NCBI RefSeq assembly: GCF_020184175.1 | Contig: NC_065532.1 | Location: 30,132,001 to 30,196,000 of the forward strand | Length of the DNA: 64,000 nucleotides | Direction: 5' to 3' | Source of the DNA: Aphis gossypii | Lineage: Eukaryota; Arthropoda; Insecta; Hemiptera; Aphididae | Shown: one piece after another, positions 50,782 to 64,000 of the stretch | How positions within the stretch are numbered: position 1 is the stretch's first letter | How the letters are laid out: each line of letters begins with the position of its first letter | Position numbers and translations under genes: made by a program | Notes under the pieces: model-generated | Seen by the model: the letters and a program-made list of their open reading frames with translations, nothing else | What the model was told of the DNA's origin: nothing | Database searches by the model: none

Positions 50782-53700
50782 CGGAGAAGGTGCCGTTATA
50801 GCTGATGACCTGCGCCGTGCCAAGTGCGCGCCAAGAAGACTTTCCCTAGGATGTGGTCCCCCTCCCCTTCATCCTCTCGGCAGCCGGAGAACAGTGTTTT
50901 TTTTTTTTTTTTTTTGAAAACAAAAATCATCGGCTATAACACACACACATACACGTTCATAGCCATCTATAATTTTCCAATGTGAAACTCATTTTGTACA
51001 TCCTATTTTATATACCTCCGTTTGCATTCCAGCTACCCAAAATCATCACGACCTTATACGTCCGCGTCTGTATTACACCAATATTATTATTATATTTTAT
51101 TGACGTTTATGTTTTTAAAATTATAACTATATTATTTAAATATTGTCGTACGTAGAACGTATAGCTACGTTATATACGAACGCTAATAAATACATATAAT
51201 AATATATTACTTACTTCGAGTGGTAATATAATTATTCGATAAATGTAGTTGCATTATTATTTATGTTATTATTCTTGTGTATGGTGAAATATTAAAACTT
51301 TTACTGTTTTCAATGAAAATCATACCATCGTTTCACAAAGTCAGTGTAATTATATTATAATCTGTCGCTGTTATTTATTGTCGTGACCTTGGTTGTTGAA
51401 ATTTTTGAGATGCTTGAACACATTTTTAACCATATCGATTATTTTACAGTTAATATTCAAAAATTTTAAAAATAATAACTATTTCGTTTAAGTCGATTAT
51501 AATAAATTATTGTATCGTATATACGTTATTCGAGATGACGTGGTATGATGAGGCGTGTTTGCTCGTAATCTTGTTTTCTTTTAGGTACATTATATTCCAA
51601 CAAGTTGCAACGGGATTTCTAAATTAAATAATTGTTAATGAATGCAATTACTAATCTAACGTACAAAGTATAATATTTTAATTTATTCTGGTTCTGACGG
51701 CTGCTTCCAATCATACGACAACATTATTGTTCATCAATGCCAACTGTACTATAGTAATCCACAGTTTAATCCGAGGTCTGTAACGTGATGCATTAAAGTT
51801 TAAGCTGCCGTGTATGGTGTAGATACCTACATACTAAAACACCTGTACCTCTTTGTATGTAAAAATTACATTTTTATAGTTCTATTGTCACTAAAATAAC
51901 TCGAACACATTATATCTCTCGTTTTTTTATTATCTATTTTATATGTCAATGTTTTTCTTTTTATCACTAATTAGTAATAACCATAATTACTAAAAAAATA
52001 TTATTAATTATGTCTGTATAAAGATTATTTTATAGCTTATCACAGTTATAACAAACGCACTCACACGCCTAAGTACCTACACAGTACACATGCGTTATAC
52101 CTATAATAAATGTTTAACTAGGTTGGTAATAATCAATAATTATGAGTTGTTTTGATCCAAGTGATTTGAACAAAGCATTGAGTTATTTACGAAAATGTCT
52201 ATAGGCGTTTGTGAAATATAGTTACTTAGGTTTACTTTATATTGCTTGGCCGAGAGGGCAGAACTTGGTTGGTAATATTACTTGTAGTTTTGCCAAAATC
52301 AACAGATATGTGGGTAAAGATAGCACACCAAACAAGCAAAATTGTCGGAAGAGAGAAATACGTTGGTGCCTTTCTAAACTTTTTAGTTATTCACATACTA
52401 AAGTTTTCGACATTTTATTATTATACATAACAAATAGTATATAACCCACAGGGCATAGGGTGATTCTTTAAAGCCGTTCACTAAATTTTACAATGGAGCT
52501 ACGTGGAGTTAATATTACGTCACTTTACCGACCATAAAATAATAAGCTTGTTTGTGAATAATCTAATGTATAACATATGAAATAATTTACTTAAACTCAT
52601 AAATATTACAAAAACTTACATCTACGGTATTATAAATATGTATAATATAATGTAATGTAGGTACGTCTATAAAAAGTAGATGAACTTAATACAATTTCTC
52701 TAAACAAAATTTATTTTTAGTCTAACTTACATTGCTAGAAAATCATCTTGATATAGTACATGAACCAATCTTCCAAAACGTAATTATAAATAAATTTCAA
52801 AGTATTTAATTCTTCAAAATAAACATACAAATAAGACAAAAACATTTAACTATTTAGTAATTTTGATTGATATTTAATATAATATAAAACTTTAAACCAA
52901 TAAATAATAGTATGATATTTATGTGGATTAGAACACAATTTAAAATTAAAAATAATAAAAGAGGCATACAATTTACATTATGATTAATAATTGTTATAAG
53001 CCCATCTAATTTAGGTAATGACTATTGTGGCGGTGAATTTTTATAGATATAAATAAAAATATATTCTTATCTTTAAAATGGATTTACTATAATAAAAATG
53101 TAAAATATGAAATTAAATTGAGACTTTTTTATTATTGTTGTTTAATATTAATTATACAATATAAAATACAAATCCATATAGAAATAACAATTTTAAAATT
53201 ATGATTTGATAAGTGTACATAAAAAAACTGTTGTTTAAATAAAAATAAGTCATAGGTACATATTTTGTAATGATAAATAAAACATAAATGTTTGTATAGT
53301 TAATGCAAAAAAACTTAAACAATAAAACCTATTCGGGAAAAAAAAACCTTAAATTATTTCCTTTTTTTTATAAGCCACTATATTAGGTATAATACTGTTG
53401 TAAAAAAAAAATCACCTCAATTGAATTTAAAGATTACTTTTAAGTCCTATATTTAATTTTATGAACAAATATTTATTATAAAAATAATAATAATAATAAA
53501 AATTAATTTAATGTAATCTTCCTCTATGGTCTAATTAATTTCCTGAAAAATAGTTAGATTATTTTATTTCATAACAATCAAATTTTAATAATTTAACACA
53601 GAATAAAATGTATATTTAGTAAAGAAACACGATAATGGTTTTGTAACAGTTAAGGATGTATATCATTAAAGTTTATGTGACATATTAAGATTATCATTGT

Positions 53701-53918
53701 ACATATAGAGTCTAAAATGAAATAAATTTCTTTGATATAAATTATAATACTTGTATTATTATTAAATGGCTGATCATTACATTTTTATAATCAAAAGTAG
53801 TATTTATTTTTTTTTACAAACTCATTTAAAAACAGATACCTAAAATAAATTGAACTTTTATAAATCCCTACTCCTCCTGAAATAAGCTACATATAACGTA
53901 ATTTAAAAAGTTCTAGTG
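50782..53918. other. Upstream region of the TULIP-like gene and AT-rich intergenic DNA
   Basis: The first few hundred bases are probably promoter-proximal for the minus-strand gene (an ACACACACATACACG tract and T-run at 50899-50916). Further right is plain AT-rich DNA. Overlapping frames at 52211-52444 contain a slightly GC-richer segment of unknown nature; a GGGTGATTCTTT motif at about 52458 resembles the end of the 36084 repeat family. Confidence 0.5.
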
Positions 53919-54117
53919 TAGAGGCGGCCAAACGGTCAATCGCGGACAATTATTTCAAAGTCGATCGTGTTAGAGTTTATTTTTAGGGCCATGCACCTTA
54001 TATGTTTCTTAATGATTATAATTATTTAATAATAAAATTTTCTTTTATGAAAGTCGATTCACAAAGGTGAAGTATATTTTTAGTAAATTGTGACCAAAAA
54101 AAGCTTGGCCACCCTTG
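53919..54117. mobile_element. Short hAT-like element (GGCGGCCAAAC ends)
   Basis: Left TAGAGGCGGCCAAACGG and right AAGCTTGGCCACCCTTG are inverted repeats of the hAT CAGGGGTGGCCAAA type. Flanking octamers TTCTAGTG and CTTTAGTC match at 5 of 8. 199 bp, non-coding. Confidence 0.6.
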
Positions 54118-56321
54118 CTTTAGTCTAACTAATAAATAATATAATATAATAATTTTTTCAATATTTTTTTATAATTATTATTAAATACAGTTACGTGTCT
54201 TAATTTATATATATTTTACATATTACGTTCTTATAAATATATATTATTAGTTATTATGTATATTTTAATAATTTAATTAATATAACTATGTATTAAGTAT
54301 TATAAAATAATTCTACTGTAATACATGATAGTTATTCATCATTAGGCATAGTTAATATTTTTAGCAGAAAAAAATAATGATTTTATTCAAAATAAATACT
54401 GATGAAATCTTATTAAGTAATTTACAGATTCTGAGAGGAATAAGAAGTAAAAAAAATATTATTAATAGATATAAAATTATTTGGAAAAAATCAGCTAGGT
54501 ATCCTATTAATTAATGTTTAGTATATACCTATATATATTATAGAGTATACTATTATATTTAGTATACTCACACATTTATTATTTGATAAGGATTGAAATT
54601 AATTCAACCTAAAACCAATGTTTCTAGTCCGAATGTACGAAATATCTTTAATTATTGCAGGTTGATTATACTATTTAAATGGATTTGAATTTTCAGTATT
54701 TACAAACATTAATTGCAGCAAAATCTTTGGGCACATGAATTATATAACATCAACTGCTAAATATTTAAGTTTAAAATGAAACGAAATAAGATAATCGGTT
54801 AAAATATGCTGAAAAATACTTAATAAGTACATTAAAGTAATGGGTATTCATATTCATGGACTATAGCTAAAAGGTATAGGTATTATTGGGAAACACAGAG
54901 TTGTGCGTTTTAAAATAAATAAATGCCTATATGGGATTTAATGAAAACGGAGAAATAAAATAAGCCGTTCTCTAAAAATGTATTTACATGTCATAATTAT
55001 TATAGTACTTACCTACCTTGTAATTATTAAATCCAATCTAATACATCCAATATTTTGGATATTCGCGGTATCATATGTTTTGTGATAATAATTGAGTGGC
55101 ACGGCGAATATGATATCAAATAATGTCATATTTAATACAAGTTTGTGTATGATGATTTATATAGAATACTAAGAGCAAATTCTGTAGTGAAAAAAATTTT
55201 ACAATACAAACGCCAACTATTGATATACGTTTGTCAATTCGTAAGCGCTTGATGCGGTATGTCAATTTATTAACCGTGGTATAAGTAATAAATAATTATA
55301 CTCCGTGATAGTAATAACCAAGCATAAACAAACTAACCACGGTCCACGATATTGGTTATTTGAACTATACATACCAAACGCTGGATTATGGCGTTTGCAA
55401 TGTTATTTGCAAACTTTACTTCCTCGTTTGGTAAACAGACGGTCCGAATTTCTCTGTTATCAAACGTTGTAAACGTTTACCGTTATACAATTTACTTTAA
55501 GTACAGTACTAATTATTCACCTATACCCAATCGACAATTCAGCAACAAAACATATTTATGAACGGTTAATAAATTCATATTAAGGCTGTGTAAAGTTATT
55601 AGTAGAGTCGGTTTATTGACAGAAAAAAAATTAACTAATCCTATTCCAGCTGTGCTGAAATGGTCAAACTCGAGTTACATTAAACGCGAATATATTGATG
55701 TCATAAATCATGTGTTGAAAACGTAATAGTATTATATTATGCTTCAACTACAGTACGTATTATATATCGTCATAAACTTCACATTGAAGTTTAAAAAAAA
55801 AGTTACAATACCGGTGATTCATGAAAAATACCCCTGCAGCCCTGCCTAATTTTTATCTTTTATAATGAATTTATTCAAATTTTGATTGTTTATTTTTTTA
55901 ATTACACTATAGGTTCATATTTTTTAATTCTTTAATTTTTATTTCACTTAATGAGTGTTATTTTTTTCAAATGATTAACAAACTTTTTCATCATAATTTT
56001 GTTAAGTAGTTGGTGTTTTTTTTTTTTGAAAACATTGATATTATCAGAGTTTCTGAGTTAGTTATTGTAATGTATATAATAATAAAAATTAAAATGTTAT
56101 TATACTAGCAAAATTAGTTAAAAAAATTAAAAAAAATAGTAAACGTATAAAATATTTTTCATGATTAATCTAATACTATTATTATACTAGGACAATGATC
56201 ACAAATTAAAAAAATGTTAAGAGTTTTAAATTATTTAAAATTAATTAGTTATAACACCAATAACTTAAATTTTAAAATCCTCATAGCTCCTATATCCTCT
56301 TAGTGTACTATTAATTATCAA
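54118..56321. other. AT-rich intergenic stretch, nothing supported
   Basis: No open frame above 60 codons on either strand, no RNA gene, no clear repeat. A segment at 55200-55500 is slightly less AT-rich. Confidence 0.6.
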
Positions 56322-57010
56322 TAGGGCCCGGATTTACATGCTTTAAAAACCTCAGAAATATGCATTTATGCTCTTATTTTGTAGAAATATACCCTATAAA
56401 ATAAAAAATATGCAAAAAAGTCTTGTTTTTATATATTTACATATACTTATATACATGTACTTATACTTATATTTATATTTTACATGTTTTATTTTTTTTT
56501 TAGTTATTTCAACATATTGTAATTTAAATCTGAAAAATTAATAAAAAAAATATTTTTATTAAATAAATTATGTTACTAAATGAAAATAAATATTTTAAAT
56601 GTAAATAAATTAAATCAAATGAAAATTACGTGCACTCCAATCCATCACAAACACATGACTAAAATATGATTCATGGAAACTTACTCAATAAAAAGATAAC
56701 TACTTGTCCCGATAGGTTTCAGATAAGATTAGAAAACGTTAAATTACACGAACTATAAATACATTAATTTAATTAATATAAGCAAAATATTAAATATTAT
56801 GTATTTAAAACCATATAAGGTATAAATGCAATAAAAAATCGTAAAATACAGAAATATGTAGTATATGTCAAAAATAACAAACATGTAAAAATATGCATTA
56901 TAAAACTCTATATTTAGGGTCTATTGATTATAATTCACACTTGTAGCTTACCAAGCTATTTTTTGGACGGTTTAGAAAAAACATGTGAACGCATATAAAT
57001 TCGGGCCCTA
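56322..57010. mobile_element. 689-bp TIR element (TAGGGCCCG ends) with near 8-bp target duplication
   Basis: Left TAGGGCCCGGATTTACATG and right GCATATAAATTCGGGCCCTA are good inverted repeats. Flanking octamers ATTATCAA (56314-56321) and ATTATTAT (57011-57018) match at 6 of 8, suggesting a hAT-type 8-bp duplication. The interior is AT-rich with no transposase, so it is non-autonomous. Confidence 0.7.
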
Positions 57011-57852
57011 ATTATTATGGAAAATAAACCTATTATTCTTATTTCCTAGTATACAGAGTTATATAATTTTAAATTACTCGTAGAAATTTTGATTTAGATA
57101 TAAAAATGTTTTCAAAAAAGTTATCTTCTTAATTTTTTTAAAAATGTACAAGAAAAAAAACTATGGTTCTTATAAAAAATAAAAAAAAAAATAGTATTTC
57201 CACAAGAAAATCCTTAAATAGTATAAAAATATGAGTATTTGGAAATAAGTCGTTTATGTATACTTTTTTTTAAATGTAATATTATTTATTTAGGCCATCT
57301 ATTACGAAAACTGATCAATGAGTTTGATATATTAAGAGTGAAAAGGTTTCCCAATGGAGTTACTGCATGAGAAATAGTAGTTAATAGTTATAACTACTAA
57401 ATTTGCATTATAATGATCATATTAATATACATATTATTTTGGAATTTAAATGGATAATAGTGTTTGAGCGCATGCTTGGTGTATTACTCTATATATTTTG
57501 ATAGACACGCGTACAACAGTAATAATAGCATAATATACGTTAGTATATTACATAAAAACAATATAACATACATATATATTATGTATGTTCGTAATCCCGT
57601 GATAGATATATTGTATTTTGTGTGTGATATACATATCACATTTGATGTATAAAGTTTGTGCCGCCAACCAGTAGTTATCCCAGAACTAAAACACCGCACC
57701 GCAGGATGAATTGAATGATTAGTGTCATATTAGTTTAATATAGTATGTTTATACTCGTATATTTGCACGTGAAATATTTAATAATAATACGTCAAAATCA
57801 CTCGGAAGAAAATCATTAAAACGTCAGGCTTCGTATTCAGGAATATATATAC

Positions 57853-58310
57853 AGGGCGATTCCTTTATCAAGCAAAATTTATTATTTCAAAATCTATTAA
57901 TGTTTTTGAAAATATTTTTTTACATTATATTTCCAGTAAAACTCAATGTCATTTTTAAATATTTTATATCGTTATCACTTTTTAATTTTTTTACTTTTTT
58001 GAATGACATTTTTAATTTCATATTCTAAAGCTGAATATTTTTTGGAGTATTTTGATACATAAAAATCGAAATTTGAACGAATAATTTATGAGTTATAACA
58101 CAACTATTTGAAGTATAAGTTAGCGGAGTGGAGAGATGCGGAAATACCCCGAAAAATGTTGGCCTACTACTCTGCTTACCTAAACTTTAAATACGTATCT
58201 ATCTTATAAACTACTTGTCCAAATTTCTATTGCCTATTGGCTATTATGCATCAAAATAAATCATTTGGAAAAGTAAAAACTTAAAAAGTGTTACTTTAGA
58301 AATTTTTTTT
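57853..58310. repeat. Diverged copy of the 36084-37196 repeat family
   Basis: Starts GGGCGATTCCTTTATC and then shares with the intronic copy GTTTTTGAAAATATWTTTTT, the ATWCTAAAGCTGAATATTTT-like module, the GGTCTACTGC/GGCCTACTAC module and ACCTAAACTTTAAATACG. The right terminus is not recognisable, so this copy is probably truncated. Confidence 0.5.
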
Positions 58311-61300
58311 TTTTAAACAGGTACCTAATGTTATTTTATTTCGACTGTAAATAATATAAAAAAATTGTTGAACTAATGTGTGTTGTTCAATAAAATAATC
58401 ACTCAGTATAGCGTAGACGAGTCGTGAGGGGCGAGTTGCATTCGTTGTACATACACAAGGAGGGTGAAAGTATATAATATATTTTATAGTAGTATTATAC
58501 TAGTATGTATTCATTTTTTGGAGATCCACGTAAAACTCTCACGTGATTGTGTACTCATATATAATAATGATATTATCATTAAAATAACAACATAATAATA
58601 TATACTGTATTATTATTATAAAATATCGATTACACATATTATACCTATTCACGGTGTCCGTCGTAATATTCCGTGAATAATCGATTTGATCATTATACCT
58701 ATAGATTTTGATCTATTGGATTTGTATTTTCTCTTTGCCGTTATTCATCGAAACACTGTATTGTATATAATTTTATTATCACGGCCACAAAGTCAACAAT
58801 ATCAATATGGAAAGATTACAATGAATCATATTGTGTACCTATTTATTTTGGCAACGTCCGAGTATAGGTCGCTAATGGAAACTGTTCCAGCTCATTTATT
58901 AAGAAAAGAATGCGATTTAAAGATTAAATAATTATTTAGTATAATTCAAAACACCATAATAATTTAATAATATGAATATGTATAGAAAATAATGATAATA
59001 ATATATTAATACCTTCTTCGTTTATTCGAATAGAAATATGTAATTATAACAATGCAAATAAGATATTATAGGTATCGTCAACAAAAAATACTAGTGTTTA
59101 CTCTATTTATTAGTATCTACATTTTAAGTTGCATTTTTACTTTTTGTGACTTTTCGCCTCCACGCGGACTTTTTATTAGTGATACGCATTATTCGCGGGC
59201 CTGCTGTCTACCGCATGACAAGACGGACAATAATTAATGATAAGGCGTAGGTCACCGTTTCCCGAGTAACGTATAAGCCATGCTATAAGTCACAGAACCC
59301 GCCGGTTAGAGTATCACAGGCCTCAATTACCGAATCGTTTGTTTACGGAAACGAGAATCGTGTCTTTTGCGTGACATTGCCCTTGGTCTTAACCTTCGTC
59401 CCGTTAAATCGTTTGTAACTGTTAATCAACGATAAGGGTTTAGATGCCCTGACGTGCCACAGAAGCGCGGTCCATGCACTCACTCCTAAGTCCCAGAGAC
59501 ATGTGAGAACACGACTAACACTAAAACGCTCGGCGGGTGCGGTGACGGTATATAAATATAAACGTCATTCGTCTGCCGTTTTCGATGTCATCCATGTATG
59601 CGAACAGACTGGACGGTGAAGGTATAGTTACAGATATCGACACCGCCAAGATTCGATGTTAAAAACGTCGCCAACAGCTCCGATACAAAGGACCTTTGGA
59701 CGCGGAGTTAATTATTGTACCTACTTGGCTATAAGTGGTCGTTTATTCAATAACTGTCCTGTTGTGGAAAAACAAAAATTGGCTAAACCTGACATATTAT
59801 TTAGAGGCTACCAAAAAAGTTGTGCGTTAAAAAAAAAAAAAAAAAACATAATTATTGTACCGATTTAATACTTATTAAGATATCCAGTTAAAAATGGAGG
59901 TGTGAACATAAATATGCATAATCATCGTGAATGTTGTATACAATTAATAATATTATTACAATTTAGATACCGGCACACTGGCACGGTGCATATTCCACAA
60001 CAGTTCAGACATGATATTGGATATTTAATAAATTATAAACATATAGGTAATTCATTTCTTAAAAGAAATAAAACAATACAATCAAATTAAATTTGGCCAA
60101 AAACTTAACGTCTGTATACAACTTCGGTTAAGACAAAAATTAAACAGTATATAATTGTATGAAGAATTAAAAATCAACTTAATGAGTATAATACGGTATA
60201 CCATTATCTTGTATTTGGTATCTTTAAAAATATTTTATAGTATCTTGTATTTAGATGCTTCGTTTGAGTTATCTTATCCAGCCCTGAATTTATACCCATC
60301 AGATATTTTAATTATAATGACCCCATACTATCGATGTTGTACTAATCCATAAAATATTAATAACTATAAAATAAAAATACAATTAAAAAACAAAATAAAA
60401 TACATACATATATATATATATTTATATAAAAAATATACAAAATATATTGACTCAGTTTTTCTCTCTTCTATAGTCCCAGTATACTGTATTCCCATAGGTA
60501 CAAGATATTTATATTGTATTGAATAAATTATCAATATTAAAAACACCGTTACAGTATTGTATATATATCATTATAAAAAAAAAAAAAAAATGTAAAAACT
60601 AAAACGAGATTATATTTTGTAAAATATTTAATTTTTTTTTTTTACATTTTATTAATCATACCTATATATTTACGGCCTTTTATGTGTAAATTATGTAGCT
60701 GTATGTCATTTCAACTTTAAATAATACACATCAATAATACAATTTTTATCAAACTATAATTAGAAATGTATACACATAATATAATTGTTGTATGGTTAAA
60801 ATTAAAAAAGAACTTAAACATAACATTGAATTGGTAATAAAAAATTTTTTTATAAAACATGGCATGATTAGTTGATAAATTAATATAGTACATGTAATAT
60901 AAAATGTATTTGTAAAACATTATTGAATTGCATTAAAAAATTACTGTATAGAAAAATGCTTAAAAATCTAGAGATTTTTTTTTCAGAAATGGAAAAGTTC
61001 CCGTCATTCGAGATATGACTGGAATATTTTATACGAATAAAATGTAAAATTTTATTTTTTTTTTCAAAAAATGTATTGTACATTTAACTTCACAAATGTA
61101 GGTTTTGACTATGAGTAATTTAATTTTTAACGTTATACTAACTTAACCTTGTAGTATCATATTTTTCAAAGGCAGACAGCTTCTTTGAAAGTTTTAAAGA
61201 ATATTGTACGACAAAATATAATTTTCGTTAAATAATTAAGTAACGTGAAAGCTTACATTAATTAAAATTAGCAATTACCTAACGACTAAATAAATTAGTA

Positions 61301-64000
61301 AGTTAATAATTTAATACTTAAGCTAAACAGTATATGATACATTTTCTACTAATATTTAACGAATATTCAAAAACAGGTTTCTTTAATAAATACAATAATG
61401 AATTGTTTTGGTGGTTAAGCATTATAACATATAATAACATATTATATATTATAAAATAATATAATCTCTAGAAATGTCTAGCTATGTATATTTAACAAAA
61501 CCATCACGAAAGCTTTATAGGTTGATAAATAATATATTATATAAAGTTATATGATATATAGATAATAGTGTGAGGTAATGCGTAGTAACTGTATTTTTGA
61601 TATTTTTGAATAAAAGAATAATTCTTTGTTTAGAAATGTTATTCAAATAGTTTGATCATTATCGCGTTTAAATTAAAAACAAATATACAACCAATTATAT
61701 ACCTATACTAAGTACTCATACCTAAGCTATTTTGCGTTCAAATGAGCAGACCAAAATGTAGGTAGGTCTAATAACTGTCCGTATTTGCATAATTAGGTAA
61801 ATGGTCTGTATTAGTTGTACAAAATGTTGTTTTTTGTACTTGAGTCAACACAGTAGTTCTGTTAAATTTTTCCAAAGAAAAGAGTTATATTTAAAATTTA
61901 ACTTTTGTTTTTATAAAAAATACAATTTTAGATTTATTACGATTAAATACTTAAAAAAATCGGTATTCAGCTATGTTACAACATAAACTATTCAAAATGT
62001 ATAAAGGAACTAATTTAATGAGCACGATATTTTAGTATAATATACTGCTTCATTTTCACATAATAACTGTTATTTTGTATTCACTAGTATTAATTTTGGT
62101 TTCGTTTTTTTCGAATAATTAATTTTTTCAGATATTATCAATCGCACAAATATGTACCGCAGATGTATTTTTAGTATGGTAAATTTCTAATTAGTTCGTA
62201 GGAATGTATGCGAGTGTGTATGAAAGCCATCAATGGGATTTTTTTAACCGGTTAAGTTTCTATTAGCGGTTTTTTGACATTTTCAACAGTATGGTAGAAA
62301 ACCGGTAAATACGACAAATTTTGCAAATATGATGTCCACCAGAAAAATTCCATACGCGTCCGACAAAAGAAAGCGAATAACATATAATAATTAAAATAGA
62401 TATGAACCGAGCTATAAATTATTTTTGTACCATTTCACCGCATCATCGTCGTGTTGGAAATTGATTAGCAAGTGAATAAGACCAGCGTATATTATAGTGT
62501 AATAGATAATAATATTATTACAAACATGGTTTATTCTTTATTATTATTATTTTTTTTTTTATTCTTTTAAGTATAAAAGTAATATTCATGAGAAAGTTTT
62601 ACATTTTCGTACAAATGCCGCGGGCTTTCAACCACACACTAATAAAATTGAATTTTTATTGAGCCGATTACCTCGCTATGCATTTACTAAAGTGTAGTAA
62701 ATATTTTATCACATTAGGGGCAGGTAGTATAATATTAAGTGTGAAATAGTTTTTGTCATTAAATGTAATCCATTCTAAAGCGGTGTCGCGTAGGTTGTTA
62801 TTTATAAATATATATATATATATATAACATATATTATTATAATATATTGCTGTATACCTGCATGTCATACAGTTCACTGAAAATTAAAAGAAAGACGGGC
62901 AAAAAAGTTTAATTAATAAACAAACGAACTTACCGTGTTTAATTTTTTCGCACGACGCGGAACTCGATTTAGATTTATAAGTAAACTAATTTGGTTTAAC
63001 GTGATGATGAGAAACTTTTGAAGCCAAAAACTGTGTGGCTGATGACATACATTGTTACGTTACGCTAACTCATACACACAACAAACGATATTAAATGTCA
63101 AGATGCGCGCTGTAGGTACAGTCTCACTTTTGTACACGCGCGATGAGATCAAAATTATTATTGTTTTTGAACGCTTATAAAAGCGCCGTTTTCATTAATC
63201 ATAATATTTTCCCTGCTTCTGTACGTACACGCTTAGCTATAGAAAATTCAAAGCCTTCAGAATCATTGGCCAAATCGCTAAATCGGAATCTCCTACGATA
63301 CAATTTGTCGTCGCTGCTAATTTTCCGAATAAACTAATAATACTTCTATCAATAACTGATCACCACAATTATTCATTTATATCTTGTAATGATTATCATG
63401 CTTACGGTGTATCGTGTAAATGTAAATCAGTGTCTGCGAATGACTTAATGGCCACTAATATTAGTAGAAATAAAAATAATACTGATTGAATGCAATGACG
63501 CACTCAGAATTTTATAATGTGGTGTTAGATTTTATGCAAATAGTTAAAACACGCTATTATAATTTAAAATCATTATTTTATTACGCAATATTATAACATG
63601 ATATTATAGCACAAACTGCAATTAAATAAATACAGTTAATTACGTTACTGTAATGAGTTTAAAGTCCGTAAGACTCGAGCAGTAATTATTTCAAACATCT
63701 CTTGAGTTGCAATTTTCTGGGAATTTTTGTAAAAATGTATAAAAAGTGCAGAAATGCACAATATATACTTTACTCAATACTTTTTTATTATTATTATTAT
63801 TATTATTTATTAATGTCCACTATATTATTACTAAGCGGTTCACTTGATATTTTTCCTAATTCAGTAATGTCATTGAACTTTTTTTATAATTAGTCCTTCA
63901 CTTATCAGCATCGTGTTGAAAAATTGCTTGCTTGCTTTGCAAAACCATACTTACTGAATAATATAAGCAAAGTAAACTGCTGTTAAAAAAAATAATCATT
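58311..64000. other. Right end: AT-rich, no supported gene; GC-rich promoter-like island near 59.25-59.68 kb
   Basis: The region holds many short, unrecognisable open frames. The only departure from background is 59250-59680, with higher GC and a TATATAAATATAAACG box at about 59550 followed by an ATTCG start-like site and a 25-codon ATG frame at 59585. Also seen: (TA)n near 62809-62825, (ATT)n at 63785-63808, A/T runs at 59829-59846 and 60577-60589. No conserved coding exon was found. Confidence 0.5.

Noticed and set aside
52211..52444. Overlapping plus-strand frames near 52.2 kb
   Set aside because: Neither frame resembles a family and no splice partners or promoter were found.

Overview
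The window is eukaryotic nuclear DNA, very AT-rich, with GT-AG introns from about 60 nt to almost 10 kb, many microsatellites and many short terminal-inverted-repeat elements. The two conserved genes, the small introns and a repeat landscape dominated by short hAT-like elements fit an insect. A sap-feeding hemipteran, most likely an aphid, is my best guess (inference; no species marker was read). No bacterial operon, CRISPR array, rRNA or tRNA was recognised.

Layout. (1) 1-4197, minus strand: the 5' half of the CLEC16A/ema endosome-autophagy gene. Ten exons were assembled by eye with matching phases (551 residues), and the gene runs off the left edge. (2) 4198-5142: a 945-bp head-to-head intergenic region, probably a shared promoter. 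(3) 5143-7140, plus strand: a complete six-exon Rac1-type Rho GTPase of 192 residues, with a long AT-rich 3' UTR to about 8430. (4) About 8430-17950: gene-poor DNA holding a hAT-like MITE with a perfect 8-bp target duplication, a second TIR element, an aphid-type repeat and a GC-rich 70-nt stem-loop. (5) 20742-49219, minus strand (a 5' UTR exon extends it to about 50743): one large gene whose seven coding exons join in phase to a 675-residue secreted protein. It has a signal peptide, long poly-Asp blocks alternating with Ala/Ser/Pro-rich spacers, and a C-terminal domain resembling the group 7 allergen (TULIP / BPI-JHBP-like) fold. That domain is split by a basic, His/Lys-rich insert of about 110 residues. 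(6) About 50.8-64 kb: no gene I can support; short TIR elements, repeats and one GC-rich promoter-like island near 59.3-59.7 kb.

The most interesting object is the third gene. Its exons are separated by up to 9.8 kb of intron, only two of them stand out as longer open frames, and one (21893-22027) was found only by reading the minus strand for the missing part of the fold. Its codons are strongly GC-ending, unlike the AT-ending codons of Rac1 and CLEC16A next door. I infer a lineage-specific, charge-segregated secreted protein built on a lipid-binding scaffold. Its function is unknown.
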